A stretch of DNA of 64,000 nt from Noviherbaspirillum humi (GCF_900188095.1 NZ_FZOT01000016.1:1-64000); one strand, 5' to 3'. Positions 50,514 through 59,388 are shown, counted from the stretch's first letter. The notes: generated by a model from the sequence alone, not told the origin. Made by a program: numbers and translations.

Positions 50514-51761
50514 TCATCCGCCAGGCGGTCGCGGCCAAATCGTGGCGCGGCGGCGACGGTCCAGGGCTTCCATCGGACCGCGTGAATGATGCCCGAGCCA
50601 CCAGCGGCTGAAGGCGATCTGGAAGGCGATGATGGCAAACGCCTGCGCCAGCACTACCGCCGGGGACGTCGCGCTGCGCCCCAGCCCGAGGCCGACGCCC
50701 TGGAACAGCAGCACGCCGAGCAGCGATTGCATCAGATAGTTGGTGAGCGACATGCGGCCGGCCGGGGACAGCCATGCGGATAAACGGGACGAAGCCCGGT
50801 CGCCGGCCAGCATCAGCGAGGCGACATAGCCGGCGGCCAGGAAGCTGCCTCCCGCCGGCAGCAGCGCGTAGAGCGCCAGCACCACATGCGGCGGGGCAAG
50901 CGGGTCCATCGCCTCGGCCAGCGCCGCTGCCGCCCACAGCAGGTTGAAGGGAATGCCGACGCCGAAGCCGACCGCGCGCATCCTTCTCCACAGCGCCGCA
51001 TGACGCCGGGGCCGGGTCAGCCAGCCCAGCCGGGCCGCCAGCATCCCGAGCAGGAACAGCACCAGCAGATGCGGCACCAGGAAGATCGAGCGGGAGGTGA
51101 CGTCGGCATAGTCGGCCAGCCGCTGCAGCGCCTGCTCGGCCAGGGTGCCGGCGGTATAGATGTCGTGCGTGGCGGCGATGTCCTGCACCATCTCCTGCGC
51201 CTGATGGCGCACGTCCTGCTCCGGATAAGGCGTGAGGGCGAGCGCCAGGTTGACGGCGATCGCCGCCAGCCACACCACGCTCCAGTTCCAGAGGTTGATG
51301 GCGATGGTCTTCAGCTTCGCGCCAGCCATGCCCAGCACCAGAAAGCCGACCAGCCCATAGATGGTCAGAATGTCGCCCGCCCAGATCAGCGTGCCGTGCA
51401 GGATGCCGCAGCCAAGCAGCCAGCGCAGGCGCCGGCTGTATTGCTGCCGCACCGTCTGCCAGGCGGGAAAGCGACGCCGCATCGACCGCGTCTGCAGGGC
51501 GAAGCCGGCGCCGAACAAGAAGGCAAAGACGGGATAGAACTTCTGCTCCGCCAGCAGCGCCACCAGGAACACCGCCCCGCGGTCGGCGAGAGAGGGCGAC
51601 TCCGGCATCAAGCCGAATCGCAGGTAGCCGAAACCCCAAAGGAAGGACCAGACATTGACCAGCAGAATGCCGAACAGCGCCATGCCGCGCACGGCGTCGA
51701 GCTGGCTGGCGCGCGGCGCTTGCGGCGGCGATGCTGCGGGTCGACCTTCGGTGCTGGACAT
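50514..51761 (-). CDS. DUF418 membrane protein
   Basis: The 415-residue polytopic protein has about nine to ten hydrophobic segments. It opens RASQLDAVRGMALFGILLVNV and has EQKFYPVFAFLFGAGFALQ; the C-terminal DUF418 part contains AGRMSLTNYLMQSLLGVLLFQGVGLGLG and FSRWWLGHHSRGPMEALDRR. Family members are often called YeiB-like and have no assigned reaction, though they resemble acyltransferase membrane folds. It starts at ATG 51761 and is monocistronic. Confidence 0.9.
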   Translation of the reverse strand: MSSTEGRPAASPPQAPRASQLDAVRGMALFGILLVNVWSFLWGFGYLRFGLMPESPSLADRGAVFLVALLAEQKFYPVFAFLFGAGFALQTRSMRRRFPAWQTVRQQYSRRLRWLLGCGILHGTLIWAGDILTIYGLVGFLVLGMAGAKLKTIAINLWNWSVVWLAAIAVNLALALTPYPEQDVRHQAQEMVQDIAATHDIYTAGTLAEQALQRLADYADVTSRSIFLVPHLLVLFLLGMLAARLGWLTRPRRHAALWRRMRAVGFGVGIPFNLLWAAAALAEAMDPLAPPHVVLALYALLPAGGSFLAAGYVASLMLAGDRASSRLSAWLSPAGRMSLTNYLMQSLLGVLLFQGVGLGLGRSATSPAVVLAQAFAIIAFQIAFSRWWLGHHSRGPMEALDRRRRATIWPRPPGG

Positions 51762-51904
51762 GACGGCATCTCCCTGTTGGCGGCCCGTCAGCAGTTCGCC
51801 GGCGGCGCGCTGGCACGGGGCGCAGTTCCGCCGCGCCGGTTTGACCGATGGGGAAGAAATGAATTCGCCGGCGGGGAGAGGTGCCGGGAAAAGCCTGGCG
51901 CCGG

Positions 51905-52327
51905 TCAGGCGGCGTTCAGGCGGCCGGCGCCGGTGCCAAAGCCGCGTGCAAGGAATCTGTCCCAGGCGCGGTCATGCAGGGGCATGAGCACGACATTGCA
52001 AATCGGCTCCAGCACTGCAGCCAACCCGCCGACGGCGGCCGAACCGGTGGCCCAGAACATGACGCCGAAGGCGATCACCATGTGCAGCCCGGTCTGGCTG
52101 ACCTTTTCGGCAGCAATGACGGCATAACGCGCCTTTTCCGACGCGGCGCGGGCGCGCATGCCGGCCCAGGCATGCTCATGGAAAGGAAGCAGGATCACAT
52201 TGAGCACCGGCTCGAGCAGGACCGCCAGGCCGCCCAGCACCACCGAGCCGGTCATCACGTAGGCAATGGCGAAACCGATGACGATGTAGCTTGCCACCTG
52301 GCTGATTTTCTTCGCTGCAACTGCCAT
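51905..52327 (-). CDS. Duplicated DUF2061 membrane protein
   Basis: The 140-residue protein consists of two copies of the DUF2061 unit. Residues 5-65 contain KKISQVASYIVIGFAI, TGSVVLGGLAVLLEPVLNV and HEHAW. Residues 72-130 contain EKVSQTGLHMVIAFGV, TGSAAVGGLAAVLEPICNV and HDRAW. Each copy has two transmembrane helices. Single-unit proteins are the usual form, so this is an in-frame tandem duplication. The function is unknown. A Fur-box-like sequence lies about 50 bases upstream, hinting at iron control. Confidence 0.85.
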   Translation of the reverse strand: MAVAAKKISQVASYIVIGFAIAYVMTGSVVLGGLAVLLEPVLNVILLPFHEHAWAGMRARAASEKARYAVIAAEKVSQTGLHMVIAFGVMFWATGSAAVGGLAAVLEPICNVVLMPLHDRAWDRFLARGFGTGAGRLNAA

Positions 52328-52373
52328 GATTGGGTTCCTTCCTAAGTATTTGCTTTCTTCTTGATGGAAGGAT

Positions 52374-52392
52374 GATAGCGACTCTCATTCAA
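52374..52392. promoter_or_regulatory. Possible Fur box upstream of the DUF2061 gene
   Basis: GATAGCGACTCTCATTCAA matches the 19-bp Fur consensus at about 11 positions, including both GATA and TCATT arms. It lies between a TTTTGC (52400-52395) and a TATCAT (52377-52372) that could be the leftward -35 and -10. Confidence 0.4.
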
Positions 52393-52743
52393 TAGCAAAA
52401 GAAAATAGTTTTTAGCGTTTCGATCGGTTTTTTCTATTATCATGTGTCCCCAGGCCGCTTCTCCATGAAATGTCCACGGTCGGATATATCAGTCTCTGAC
52501 GTGCCCAAGCGCAGCGCTTCCATCTGGGCAAGCGGCGTCAAATTGTTTCCGGGATGTTTCCAAGACACCGGAAAGGTCATGCCGATGAACCAAGCACGTC
52601 ATTTCCTCGCCTGCATTCGGCGCAAGCCACCGCGCGCGCGATGGCTTGTTTTCATGCTTGCTTGAAGAGAGCGTGCGACGCGCATGCCGGCCCATGCCAC
52701 TTCATGGAGATGCTGCGCCACCTGGCCAGACAAGCGCTGCTGG
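52393..52743. other. Intergenic stretch with a DUF2061 gene remnant
   Basis: No intact gene is seen. At 52680-52708 the sequence matches 52154-52182 of the DUF2061 gene at about 24 of 29 bases, and the minus strand there reads HLHEVAWAGMRVA against HEHAWAGMRARA in the intact protein. This is probably the decayed end of another DUF2061 copy. The left part (52400-52450) is AT-rich. Confidence 0.5.
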
Positions 52744-53472
52744 CTATCTCCTGTCGCGCAGATCCGCCACAGGCTCGGCGCCGAAGCGGTCATCCAGCAG
52801 GAAGTTCACCAGCGCGCCCGCGCACTGCTGCGGCGAAGTCAAGGCGCCATCACGCTTCAGGTTTTCGAAGCGCTCCCGCAGCGGAAAGCGCTGCGCCGGC
52901 GTGGCGCGTATCTCTGCCTGCATGTCGGTATCGATCACGCCCGGCGCCAGGCTGCAGATGCGCAGCGCCGGAGAGCCGTCCAGCGCCGCCGCGCGCGCAT
53001 GGTGGTCGAGCGCCGCCTTGGTGGCGCAGTAGATGCTCCACCCTGGATAAGCATTGCGCCCCGCCCCGCTCGACACATGCAGCACCCGCACCTCCTGCAC
53101 CCCCGACTGGGCGCAGACGGCGTCGGCCAGCATCAAGGGCGCAGCCACGTTCACACTGACCGCCCGCGCCACCGCCGCCGGATCCTGCACGCCGAGCGGC
53201 CCCACCGGTTGCACCAGCCCGGCGTTGTTGATCAGCAGGAGACGGGTGCAGCCGGCAAGGCGTCGCGCCAGTTCGCCCGCTGCCAGCCAGCCGGCGAGCG
53301 TGGCGCCGTCGGCGAGGTCGATGGCAACCTGCTCCAACAGTTCCGCATTGCGCCCGGGGCGAGCCAGGGCGTGACGCGCCAGGCCCAGCACCGGGATGTC
53401 CCGGCTCAGCAACTCATGGCAGATGGCGGCGCCGAGGCCGCGGCTGTGGCCGGTGAGGATGGCCTTCAACAT
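52744..53472 (-). CDS. Short-chain dehydrogenase/reductase
   Basis: The 242-residue protein starts at ATG 53472 after CAGGAG. The Rossmann motif is TGHSRGLG (7-14), NNAG is at 82-85, and the catalytic triad is Ser135 (HVSSGAGR), Tyr148 and Lys152 (YCATK). TGHSRGLG and the short length resemble the YciK/benzil-reductase-like SDR subgroup that uses NADP(H). The substrate is unknown. The longer frame to 53565 has no supporting ribosome binding site. Confidence 0.88.
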   Translation of the reverse strand: MLKAILTGHSRGLGAAICHELLSRDIPVLGLARHALARPGRNAELLEQVAIDLADGATLAGWLAAGELARRLAGCTRLLLINNAGLVQPVGPLGVQDPAAVARAVSVNVAAPLMLADAVCAQSGVQEVRVLHVSSGAGRNAYPGWSIYCATKAALDHHARAAALDGSPALRICSLAPGVIDTDMQAEIRATPAQRFPLRERFENLKRDGALTSPQQCAGALVNFLLDDRFGAEPVADLRDRR

Positions 53473-53585
53473 GGCAAGCTCCTGAAAGTGGATGCGATGC
53501 GTCAGTTCTACCACGCCAAGCGGCAGGCTGCAGGCGGCAGCAAGCGTGCCGCTGTGTTGATGCACTGGATCGAGGACTGCAAAGC

Positions 53586-53765
53586 GACTTGGATGCGGAC
53601 CTGAAGCGGGTGCTGCGCATGGGCGGGCTGCTGGTCGTTGATAATGCGGTGTCCCATCGCGACCAGATGGCGGCGTTTCTCGATGCCATGGAGAGCGATT
53701 CGGATTTCGCCACCAGCGTGGTGCCGGTCGGCAAGGGCGAATTCCTCGCCGTGCGCCCGCGCTGA
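53586..53765 (+). pseudogene. C-terminal remnant of an O-methyltransferase gene
   Basis: The frame reads DLDADLKRVLRMGGLLVVDNAV, then SHRDQMAAFL, SVVPVGKGEFLAV and a TGA stop at 53763-53765. The GGLLVVDN and PVGKGE motifs are the C-terminal strands of class I SAM-dependent O-methyltransferases (family 3 type). The SAM-binding N-terminal two-thirds is missing, and no start codon or ribosome binding site leads into the frame, so this is a 5'-deleted fragment. The text upstream is open but lacks family motifs. Confidence 0.6.
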
Positions 53766-53772
53766 ATCCGAC

Positions 53773-54657
53773 CTAGTCCAGCGCCCTCTCCAGAAATTCA
53801 AGCAGCGTCTTGCGCGACGCTTCCCGCGCCGCCGGGTTCGGGCCGCTGGTGACGCCTTGGCCGGGCATGGCGCCGTTCGGCACATCGCTGCGCACTTGAA
53901 GCCGTCCGGGACCAGGCGCATCGAAGCCATGGTAGCTGTCGTCATACAGCTCAAGCGTGAGGTGCGCGCCGGCGGCGCTCAAGCGCTGCGCCATCGAGAC
54001 GCAGGGTGGAGCGGGCGTCCAGTCATCCTTCTCGCCGATCATCACCAGCGTCGGCACCGCCACCGCGTAGCCCGGCTTGTCGTACGCCTTGCAGCCCGGA
54101 TAGTAGGCGGCGGCGGCCCGCGGTTTGGGATCCAGTTCGCGCCAGTGCTCGTCCCTGGCATCGAGCGCCTGCAGCACCGTCGAACCGCCATGCGACCAGC
54201 CCAGCCAGACGATGCGGCCTACATCGACCTCGCTGCGCCCGCCCAGCCAGCGCATCGCCGCCCTCACATCGCCGGCACGCACCCGTGCAGTGATGCCCCG
54301 GGCGCCGATTTTTTCCGTGCAGATCTGCGTCTTGCCGCGGTCGCTGAAGCTGTCCACCCAGAGCACGTGATAGCCGGCCCGGTGCAACTGGCGGGTGATA
54401 TCCGCATGCCGGGCGGAAAAGACCTGCCGGTCGCCACGCGCGCTGTAAATGCCGCCGCAGCCATGCAAGGCGAGCACCGCGGGCTTGGGCTGCTGTCCGT
54501 CGCCAGCGCTTATCCACCAGCCGGTGATGGCCGGCGGCGACGCGCCATCGGCGGCATGCGGCACCATCACCTTTTCCGCGCCTGGGAAAGGCGCATCGGC
54601 CCAGGCTGCTGCGGCAATCGCCAGCAAGCTGGCGGCAAGCGTTTTTTGCAAGTTCAT
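53773..54657 (-). CDS. Exported dienelactone hydrolase-family protein
   Basis: The 294-residue alpha/beta hydrolase starts at ATG 54657 after AGAAGG (ATG 54663 is too close to that site). It has a signal peptide (LQKTLAASLLAIAAAAWA). The nucleophile is Ser155 in GWSHGG, with Asp in MIGEKDDWTP (211/212) and His243 in SYHGFD, a complete triad. VLALHGCGGIYS is the oxyanion strand. It is a periplasmic esterase or hydrolase of unknown substrate. Ser instead of Cys at the nucleophile separates it from true dienelactone hydrolases. Confidence 0.85.
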   Translation of the reverse strand: MNLQKTLAASLLAIAAAAWADAPFPGAEKVMVPHAADGASPPAITGWWISAGDGQQPKPAVLALHGCGGIYSARGDRQVFSARHADITRQLHRAGYHVLWVDSFSDRGKTQICTEKIGARGITARVRAGDVRAAMRWLGGRSEVDVGRIVWLGWSHGGSTVLQALDARDEHWRELDPKPRAAAAYYPGCKAYDKPGYAVAVPTLVMIGEKDDWTPAPPCVSMAQRLSAAGAHLTLELYDDSYHGFDAPGPGRLQVRSDVPNGAMPGQGVTSGPNPAAREASRKTLLEFLERALD

Positions 54658-54743
54658 TGGCATCCTTCTCGAATCGGAAACCGGACAAGGGCTGCTGGCT
54701 TGAGGCAGGCAGGCGTCAGGCTGGCGGCGCCTCGCGCTCAGCT

Positions 54744-55220
54744 TCACCAGTAATTCGCCATCAGCTCGCGGCTCCACGCCGGCTGCCGCAGTTCGCCGCG
54801 CGGCAGGTAGCCTTCCCATACCGGCTTGATGTCGAGCAGGGGCGTGCCATCCACAGCGTCCAGCCCTTCGACTTCGATGGCAAGCCCATGCACCCCAAGC
54901 ACGCGGCAGACCGACACGCCGATGCGATTGGGCCGCATGCGCCCGCGCTGGGCGAAGATGCCGACGCTGGGCCAGTCGCTGCGATTGCGCGGATGGCGCG
55001 CACCGGTCTCCATCGGCTCGTCGGCATCGACGTGAAAATAAAAGACGACCTCCACATGGGACAGGTCCTCGATGCCCGCCAGGCTATCCGGCGCGAAGCG
55101 CGCTGCATCAAGCTCCAGACGCGAGCGGTTGCTTCCCCATCCATCCTTGGTGGCTTCGCGGCGTCCGCCGCGGACGAAGCCGATGGGCGTCATGCGGATT
55201 TCAATGGGTGTGCTTTCCAT
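54744..55220 (-). CDS. TrmO-like (UPF0066/TsaA) SAM-dependent methyltransferase
   Basis: The 158-residue protein resembles the TrmO/VirR family that methylates t6A37 in tRNA. It opens RMTPIGFVRGGRREATKD, with LAGIEDLSHVEVVFYFH, ARHPRNRSDWPSVGIFAQRGRMRPNRIGVSVCRV and LDAVDGTPLLDIKPV. The phrases RGRMRPNRIG and LDIKP are family signatures, here with GRMRPN in place of the common SPxRPN. It starts at ATG 55220. The full-length E. coli protein carries an extra C-terminal domain that is absent here, so the substrate may differ. Confidence 0.83.
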   Translation of the reverse strand: MESTPIEIRMTPIGFVRGGRREATKDGWGSNRSRLELDAARFAPDSLAGIEDLSHVEVVFYFHVDADEPMETGARHPRNRSDWPSVGIFAQRGRMRPNRIGVSVCRVLGVHGLAIEVEGLDAVDGTPLLDIKPVWEGYLPRGELRQPAWSRELMANYW

Positions 55221-55382
55221 GCCGGTAGTCTCCTAGTTGCCTTGTTGTCTGGTCTGGGCCGCGGGCCGCGCATCGGCCCGGGCATCATCCATGCTGCGGG
55301 TGCGCCGAGCGAGCATCAGGCGCCGGGCACTTTTTCCTGGCGCATCGATCTTCCCGATATCGTGCCATGACAGGATGATTCC

Positions 55383-56147
55383 ATGGGTCATTTTCCGCTT
55401 TGGCTGCAAGCCGCCTTCTGGGGCTTCGTTGCCGGTGCCGCGCTGCTGATCGGCGCCGGCTTCGGTTACTTCTTCCATGTCTCGCAGCGGGCAATCGCCG
55501 CCATCATGGCCTTCGGCAGCGGGGTGCTGATCTCGGCGCTGTCCTTCGAGCTCATGGATGAAGCCTACCGGACCGGCGGCTTCGATGCCACCGCCATCGG
55601 CTTCCTCGGCGGCGCCCTGGTCTATACCGCGGCCAACTGGTTCCTCGATCAGCAGGGCGCCAAGCACAGGAAGCGCTCGGGAGAGCAGCAGTCGACCGAG
55701 CAGGACAACGAAGGCAGCGGCATGGCGATCGCCGTCGGCGCCCTGCTTGACGGCATCCCGGAATCCATCGTCATCGGCCTCAGCCTGCTGAAGGGCGGCG
55801 CCGTGAGCTTCGTCGCGGTGATCGCGATCTTCCTGTCCAACATCCCGGAGGGCCTGTCCAGCGCGGCCGGCATGAAGAAGGCGGGGCGCGGGCCAGGCTA
55901 CATCTTCGGCGTGTGGGGCGGGATAGCGGTCGTCTCCGGCATCGCGGCGCTGATCGGCTATTCGGTGTTCCGCGACTTCTCCGCGAACGTGGTCGCGGCC
56001 ACCACCGCCATCGCCGCCGGCGCCATCCTGGCGATGCTGGTGGATACCATGATTCCGGAAGCGTTCGAGGTGGCGCATACTTTCGCCGGCCTCCTCACCG
56101 TGGCCGGCTTCCTTGCCGCCTTCATGCTCAGCAAGCTGGGCGGATAG
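55383..56147 (+). CDS. ZIP-family divalent metal transporter
   Basis: The 254-residue inner-membrane protein has about eight transmembrane helices. Metal-site motifs are GALLDGIPESIVIGLSLL (helix 4) and IFLSNIPEGLSSAAGM (helix 5). A polar loop at about 95-118 (KHRKRSGEQQSTEQDNEG) lacks the His-rich cluster of many ZIPs. It probably takes up zinc or iron. ATG 55383 lies in the gap between two leftward genes, and the gene is monocistronic. Confidence 0.87.
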   Translation: MGHFPLWLQAAFWGFVAGAALLIGAGFGYFFHVSQRAIAAIMAFGSGVLISALSFELMDEAYRTGGFDATAIGFLGGALVYTAANWFLDQQGAKHRKRSGEQQSTEQDNEGSGMAIAVGALLDGIPESIVIGLSLLKGGAVSFVAVIAIFLSNIPEGLSSAAGMKKAGRGPGYIFGVWGGIAVVSGIAALIGYSVFRDFSANVVAATTAIAAGAILAMLVDTMIPEAFEVAHTFAGLLTVAGFLAAFMLSKLGG

Positions 56148-56207
56148 CGCCGCGCATGCAAGGCCGGAGAACGGGCGCCGGACCAAGCGGCTCCGGCGGC
56201 AGCGATC

Positions 56208-57146
56208 TCATTCCGTTGGCTTGCTTGTGGCGACGGTGATCTGCTCGCCGATAGTGAAGGTCATCAGGTCCTGCCCCACCACCAGCGGACCGTCGTAGGT
56301 CTTGCGCGTACGCTGCTCCAGCTCCGCCTCGTTCACGCCGAAGAGCACGATGTGCGAATACACCGCCAGGCGCGGCGCAGTTTCGGTGAAGACCTGGCCC
56401 GCCATTTCCGGCTCGGTATGGATGCCGACGATATTGCGCACCGCCGGATTGCTCTTCATGACTTGGTCCGATGCCGCCGCCACTTCGTGCACGAGCAGGT
56501 CAACGCCCCTGGCTTGCCTGACCAGCGTTTCCGAATATTTCGTATCCCCGGAAAGCACCACGCTGCGGCCCTGGTAATCGATGCGGAAGCCGACCGCCGG
56601 TTCCACCGGGCCATGGTCCACCTTGAAGGCGGTGATGGTGACGCCGTCCTTCTCGTACACCACGCCGGCGGTGAATTCCGTCACCTGCACCTGGGAGCCG
56701 GGATTCTTGTCGAGGCGGATGTTGATGTCGTAGTCGTAGGCCTGGACCAGGTGCTCCATCATGCGGCGCGTGCCCGCCGGTCCCCATACCCGCAGCGGCT
56801 GGCGGCGGCCGCGCAGCCAGCCGGTGAGGTAGAGATCGGGAATGCCGATGGTATGGTCGGAATGCAGATGCGTCAGGAACAGCTTGTCCACGTCGGCGAA
56901 GGGAATGCCGAGCGTGTGCAGCCGCTGCATCGGTCCGCGTCCCGCGTCGAACAGGAATTTCTGCGCGCCGGCTTCCACCAGGATGGAGGGGCCGAAGCGG
57001 AAGGTCTGCGGCAAGGGGCTGCCGGTGCCGAGCAGACGCACCCGCATCGGCGCAGGCGGCTGGGATTGGGCCGACGTCTGCGCGCCGGCGGCAACCAAAG
57101 CGCCGGTCAGCAGCAAGGCCGCCATCGTTCTCAGGATGCGCATCAT
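56208..57146 (-). CDS. Exported MBL-fold metallo-hydrolase
   Basis: The 312-residue protein starts at ATG 57146 (or 57143) after a perfect GGAGGAGACA. A signal peptide (MRILRTMAALLLTGALVAAGA) precedes a metallo-beta-lactamase domain with HLHSDH (93-98), SGDTKYSE, the LLVHEVAA strand and YSHIVLFG. The layout resembles arylsulfatase or RNase Z-like exported hydrolases. A periplasmic hydrolase is expected, with the substrate unknown. It follows the NicC-like gene by 36 bases on the same strand and may share its transcript. Confidence 0.85.
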   Translation of the reverse strand: MMRILRTMAALLLTGALVAAGAQTSAQSQPPAPMRVRLLGTGSPLPQTFRFGPSILVEAGAQKFLFDAGRGPMQRLHTLGIPFADVDKLFLTHLHSDHTIGIPDLYLTGWLRGRRQPLRVWGPAGTRRMMEHLVQAYDYDINIRLDKNPGSQVQVTEFTAGVVYEKDGVTITAFKVDHGPVEPAVGFRIDYQGRSVVLSGDTKYSETLVRQARGVDLLVHEVAAASDQVMKSNPAVRNIVGIHTEPEMAGQVFTETAPRLAVYSHIVLFGVNEAELEQRTRKTYDGPLVVGQDLMTFTIGEQITVATSKPTE

Positions 57147-57182
57147 GATGTCTCCTCCATGTGCGGTGCCGCTCGTCAAGAC

Positions 57183-58340
57183 TCAGGCGGCCTGCGCCGG
57201 CGCCGGCTGCCGGGTCGGCACCTGCCAGGCATCGTAGCCGTATACCCAGTCGGCGTTGCCGCCTTCGCGCAGCCAGTTGTTGCCGCGCGAGCCGAGCTGG
57301 ATGCGGGACGCGCGCTCCAGGCGCTGCGCCTCGTAATGCTGCAGCGCGGCCGACACCTCCTCGCGGCAGCCCACCTTTTCCAGCTCGCGCGCCAGCACCA
57401 CCGCATCCTCGATCGCCATGCCGGCGCCCTGCGCCATGAAAGGCAGCATCGGGTGGCAGGCGTCGCCCATCAGCGCCACGCTGCCCCGGATCCATGAGGG
57501 CATCGGGTCGCGCTCATACAGCGCCGTCTTCAGCACTTCGTCGCAGGCCGCGAGCAGCGCCCGCGCTTCCGGATGAAAAGCGGCATAGCTGTCGCGCAGT
57601 TCCTCCACGCTGCCCTGGGTGGTCCAGGATTCGAGATGCCAGGTATCCTGCGGCGTGGTGGCGAAGATGAACACATCCTCGCCGCGGTTGAGCGGGAAGG
57701 TGACGATCTGGCTGGAAGGATTCGGCCCCCACCATTTGGTGAAGGCGCCGAGATTGGGCACGCCCGCCACCCTGGCCGCCGGCACCACCGCGCGGAAGGC
57801 GACGATGCCGGTGAAACGCGGCTTTTCCGCGCCGAAGATGGCGGTGCGCACGGCGGAATGGATGCCGTCGGCGCCGATCAGCACATCGACCCGATGGGTC
57901 CTGCCATCGGTGAAATCGACAGTGACGCCGGCGTCATCTTCGCGCACGGCCGAGGCATGCTTGTCGAACAGCACCTGTTCCAGCGGGAACTGCTCCGCCA
58001 GCGCCGCCAGCAGGTCGGCGCGGTGGATGGTGAGCTGAGGCGCGCCATACTTCTGCTCGGCGCTGTCGGCCATTTCCAGGCGCGAGGTTTCCTCGCCGCT
58101 GTCCCAGGTGCGGCTGATGCGATGCGTGGGCCGCGCTGCCGTGCGGCGGATTGCCTCGCCGATGCCGAGGCCGTCGAGCGCCCGCACCGCGTTCGGGGTG
58201 AGATTGATGTCGGCGCCGACGCGCATGAATTTCTTCGCGTGTTCGAACACCACCACGTCGTGGCCGAAGCGGCGCAGCGCGATGGCTGCGGTGAGTCCGC
58301 CGATGCCGGCGCCGACGATGCCGATCTTGAGCTTGTGCAT
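57183..58340 (-). CDS. FAD-dependent monooxygenase, 6-hydroxynicotinate 3-monooxygenase (NicC)-like
   Basis: The 385-residue protein starts at ATG 58340 after AAGGTGG. It has the FAD GxGxxG motif GAGIGG (10-15), the DG motif GADGIHS (156-162) and the GD motif VALMGDACHPMLPFMAQGAGMAIEDA (from about 288). Segments TKWWGPNP, LYERDPMPSWIRG and NADWVYGYDAW follow NicC, which hydroxylates and decarboxylates 6-hydroxynicotinate; salicylate-type hydroxylases are the alternative. The gene diverges from an IclR regulator over a clear operator, which probably controls it. Confidence 0.85.
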   Translation of the reverse strand: MHKLKIGIVGAGIGGLTAAIALRRFGHDVVVFEHAKKFMRVGADINLTPNAVRALDGLGIGEAIRRTAARPTHRISRTWDSGEETSRLEMADSAEQKYGAPQLTIHRADLLAALAEQFPLEQVLFDKHASAVREDDAGVTVDFTDGRTHRVDVLIGADGIHSAVRTAIFGAEKPRFTGIVAFRAVVPAARVAGVPNLGAFTKWWGPNPSSQIVTFPLNRGEDVFIFATTPQDTWHLESWTTQGSVEELRDSYAAFHPEARALLAACDEVLKTALYERDPMPSWIRGSVALMGDACHPMLPFMAQGAGMAIEDAVVLARELEKVGCREEVSAALQHYEAQRLERASRIQLGSRGNNWLREGGNADWVYGYDAWQVPTRQPAPAQAA

Positions 58341-58446
58341 GGTCCACCTTCCTTTTCGTCTGAGAAATGCCGCGCCTGGAGCGGCAACGGTTTGTGCAGG
58401 GAGATGGAAAAAATATAGCAGCGATTTTTCAGCTTTGTATAAAATA

Positions 58447-58471
58447 TGAACTGTATGTTCAAATATGAACA
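58447..58471. promoter_or_regulatory. Three-half-site operator between monooxygenase and IclR genes
   Basis: TGTTCA-AATA-TGAACA (58456-58471) is a perfect inverted repeat. A further TGAAC (58447-58451) forms a second, overlapping inverted repeat with GTTCA (58457-58461). Half-sites sit about 9-10 bases apart, one helical turn. It is the likely IclR binding site. Confidence 0.7.
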
Positions 58472-58569
58472 GTTTGGCGCAGCGTCTCCTGCCGCAGGGA
58501 AACCACGTTGCCGATGCAGCATGGCTGCGCGGCATCGAGTTAATGCAACCATCCGGAAAGGAACGTCGA

Positions 58570-59388
58570 TTGACTTCTTCCAGCCGCAAGACCGACATCG
58601 CACAGGACAGCGGCAAGGAAGGCCAGATCGGCCGCGCGCTGCGCCTGGTGCGCCATATCGCCGACGGCGGCAGCACCGCCAATTTGAGCGAAGTGGCGCG
58701 CCAGACCGGCCTCAATCGCATCACCGCGACGCGGCTGCTGGCGGCGCTGGAGCAGGAAGCCATCCTGGAGCGCCTGCCGCAGGGCGGCCACCGCATCGGC
58801 ATCGGCTTCCTGTCGGTGGCCGCCGCCGCGCTTGCCAGCGGCGACATGTTCGGCCATGGCCGCTACCTGCTGGCCCAGCTCAGCGCCAGGCTGCAATGGT
58901 CTGCTTATATGGTGGTGCCGGACGGCGCCTGGGTGCTGTACGTGCTGCGCGAGATGCCGGCCACGCCGCTGGTGAGCAACATTCAGCCCGGCAGCCGGAT
59001 TCCGGCCTGGGAAGTGGCGCCCGGCCGCATCCTGCTGGCGCACCAGCCGCGGGAACGGTGGCGCGAAGCCTTCGAGGCGACGCAGCAGCATGCCCGCAGG
59101 AAGCTTGGCTACGCGACGCTGGAGCGGCAACTGAAGCAGGACCGCAAGCAAGGCTGCGCCTGGAATTTCTCCGGTTACGAGTCCGGCATTGCTGCCTGCG
59201 CCGCGCCGGTGTTCGATGCCAGCGGCATGGCGGTGGCGGCGCTCAGTGCCGCCGGCCCCGAGCATCATCTCGACCGGGACCGCAAGCGGCGCGAAGCCAT
59301 CGAAGCGGCAGTCATGGCGAGCGCGGCGCAGTTGTCGCGCATGCTGGGCCACATGCCGCAGGCTCGGGAGCCGGGCCGCGACGATTGA
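58570..59388 (+). CDS. IclR-family transcriptional regulator
   Basis: The 272-residue protein has an N-terminal winged helix (GQIGRALRLVRHIADGG, LSEVARQTGLNRITATRLLAALEQEAIL) and a C-terminal effector domain ending in GIAACAAPVFDASGMAVAALSAAGP. The start is uncertain: TTG 58570 has a good GGAAAGGA site; ATG 58543 and ATG 58465 are alternatives, but the latter lies inside the operator. It probably represses or activates the divergent monooxygenase and its own gene in response to an aromatic acid. Confidence 0.85.
   Translation: MTSSSRKTDIAQDSGKEGQIGRALRLVRHIADGGSTANLSEVARQTGLNRITATRLLAALEQEAILERLPQGGHRIGIGFLSVAAAALASGDMFGHGRYLLAQLSARLQWSAYMVVPDGAWVLYVLREMPATPLVSNIQPGSRIPAWEVAPGRILLAHQPRERWREAFEATQQHARRKLGYATLERQLKQDRKQGCAWNFSGYESGIAACAAPVFDASGMAVAALSAAGPEHHLDRDRKRREAIEAAVMASAAQLSRMLGHMPQAREPGRDD

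Noticed and set aside
52444-52665. Plus-strand 73-codon frame in the gap after the DUF2061 gene
   Set aside because: No ribosome binding site or family character, and the region overlaps the minus-strand DUF2061 remnant.
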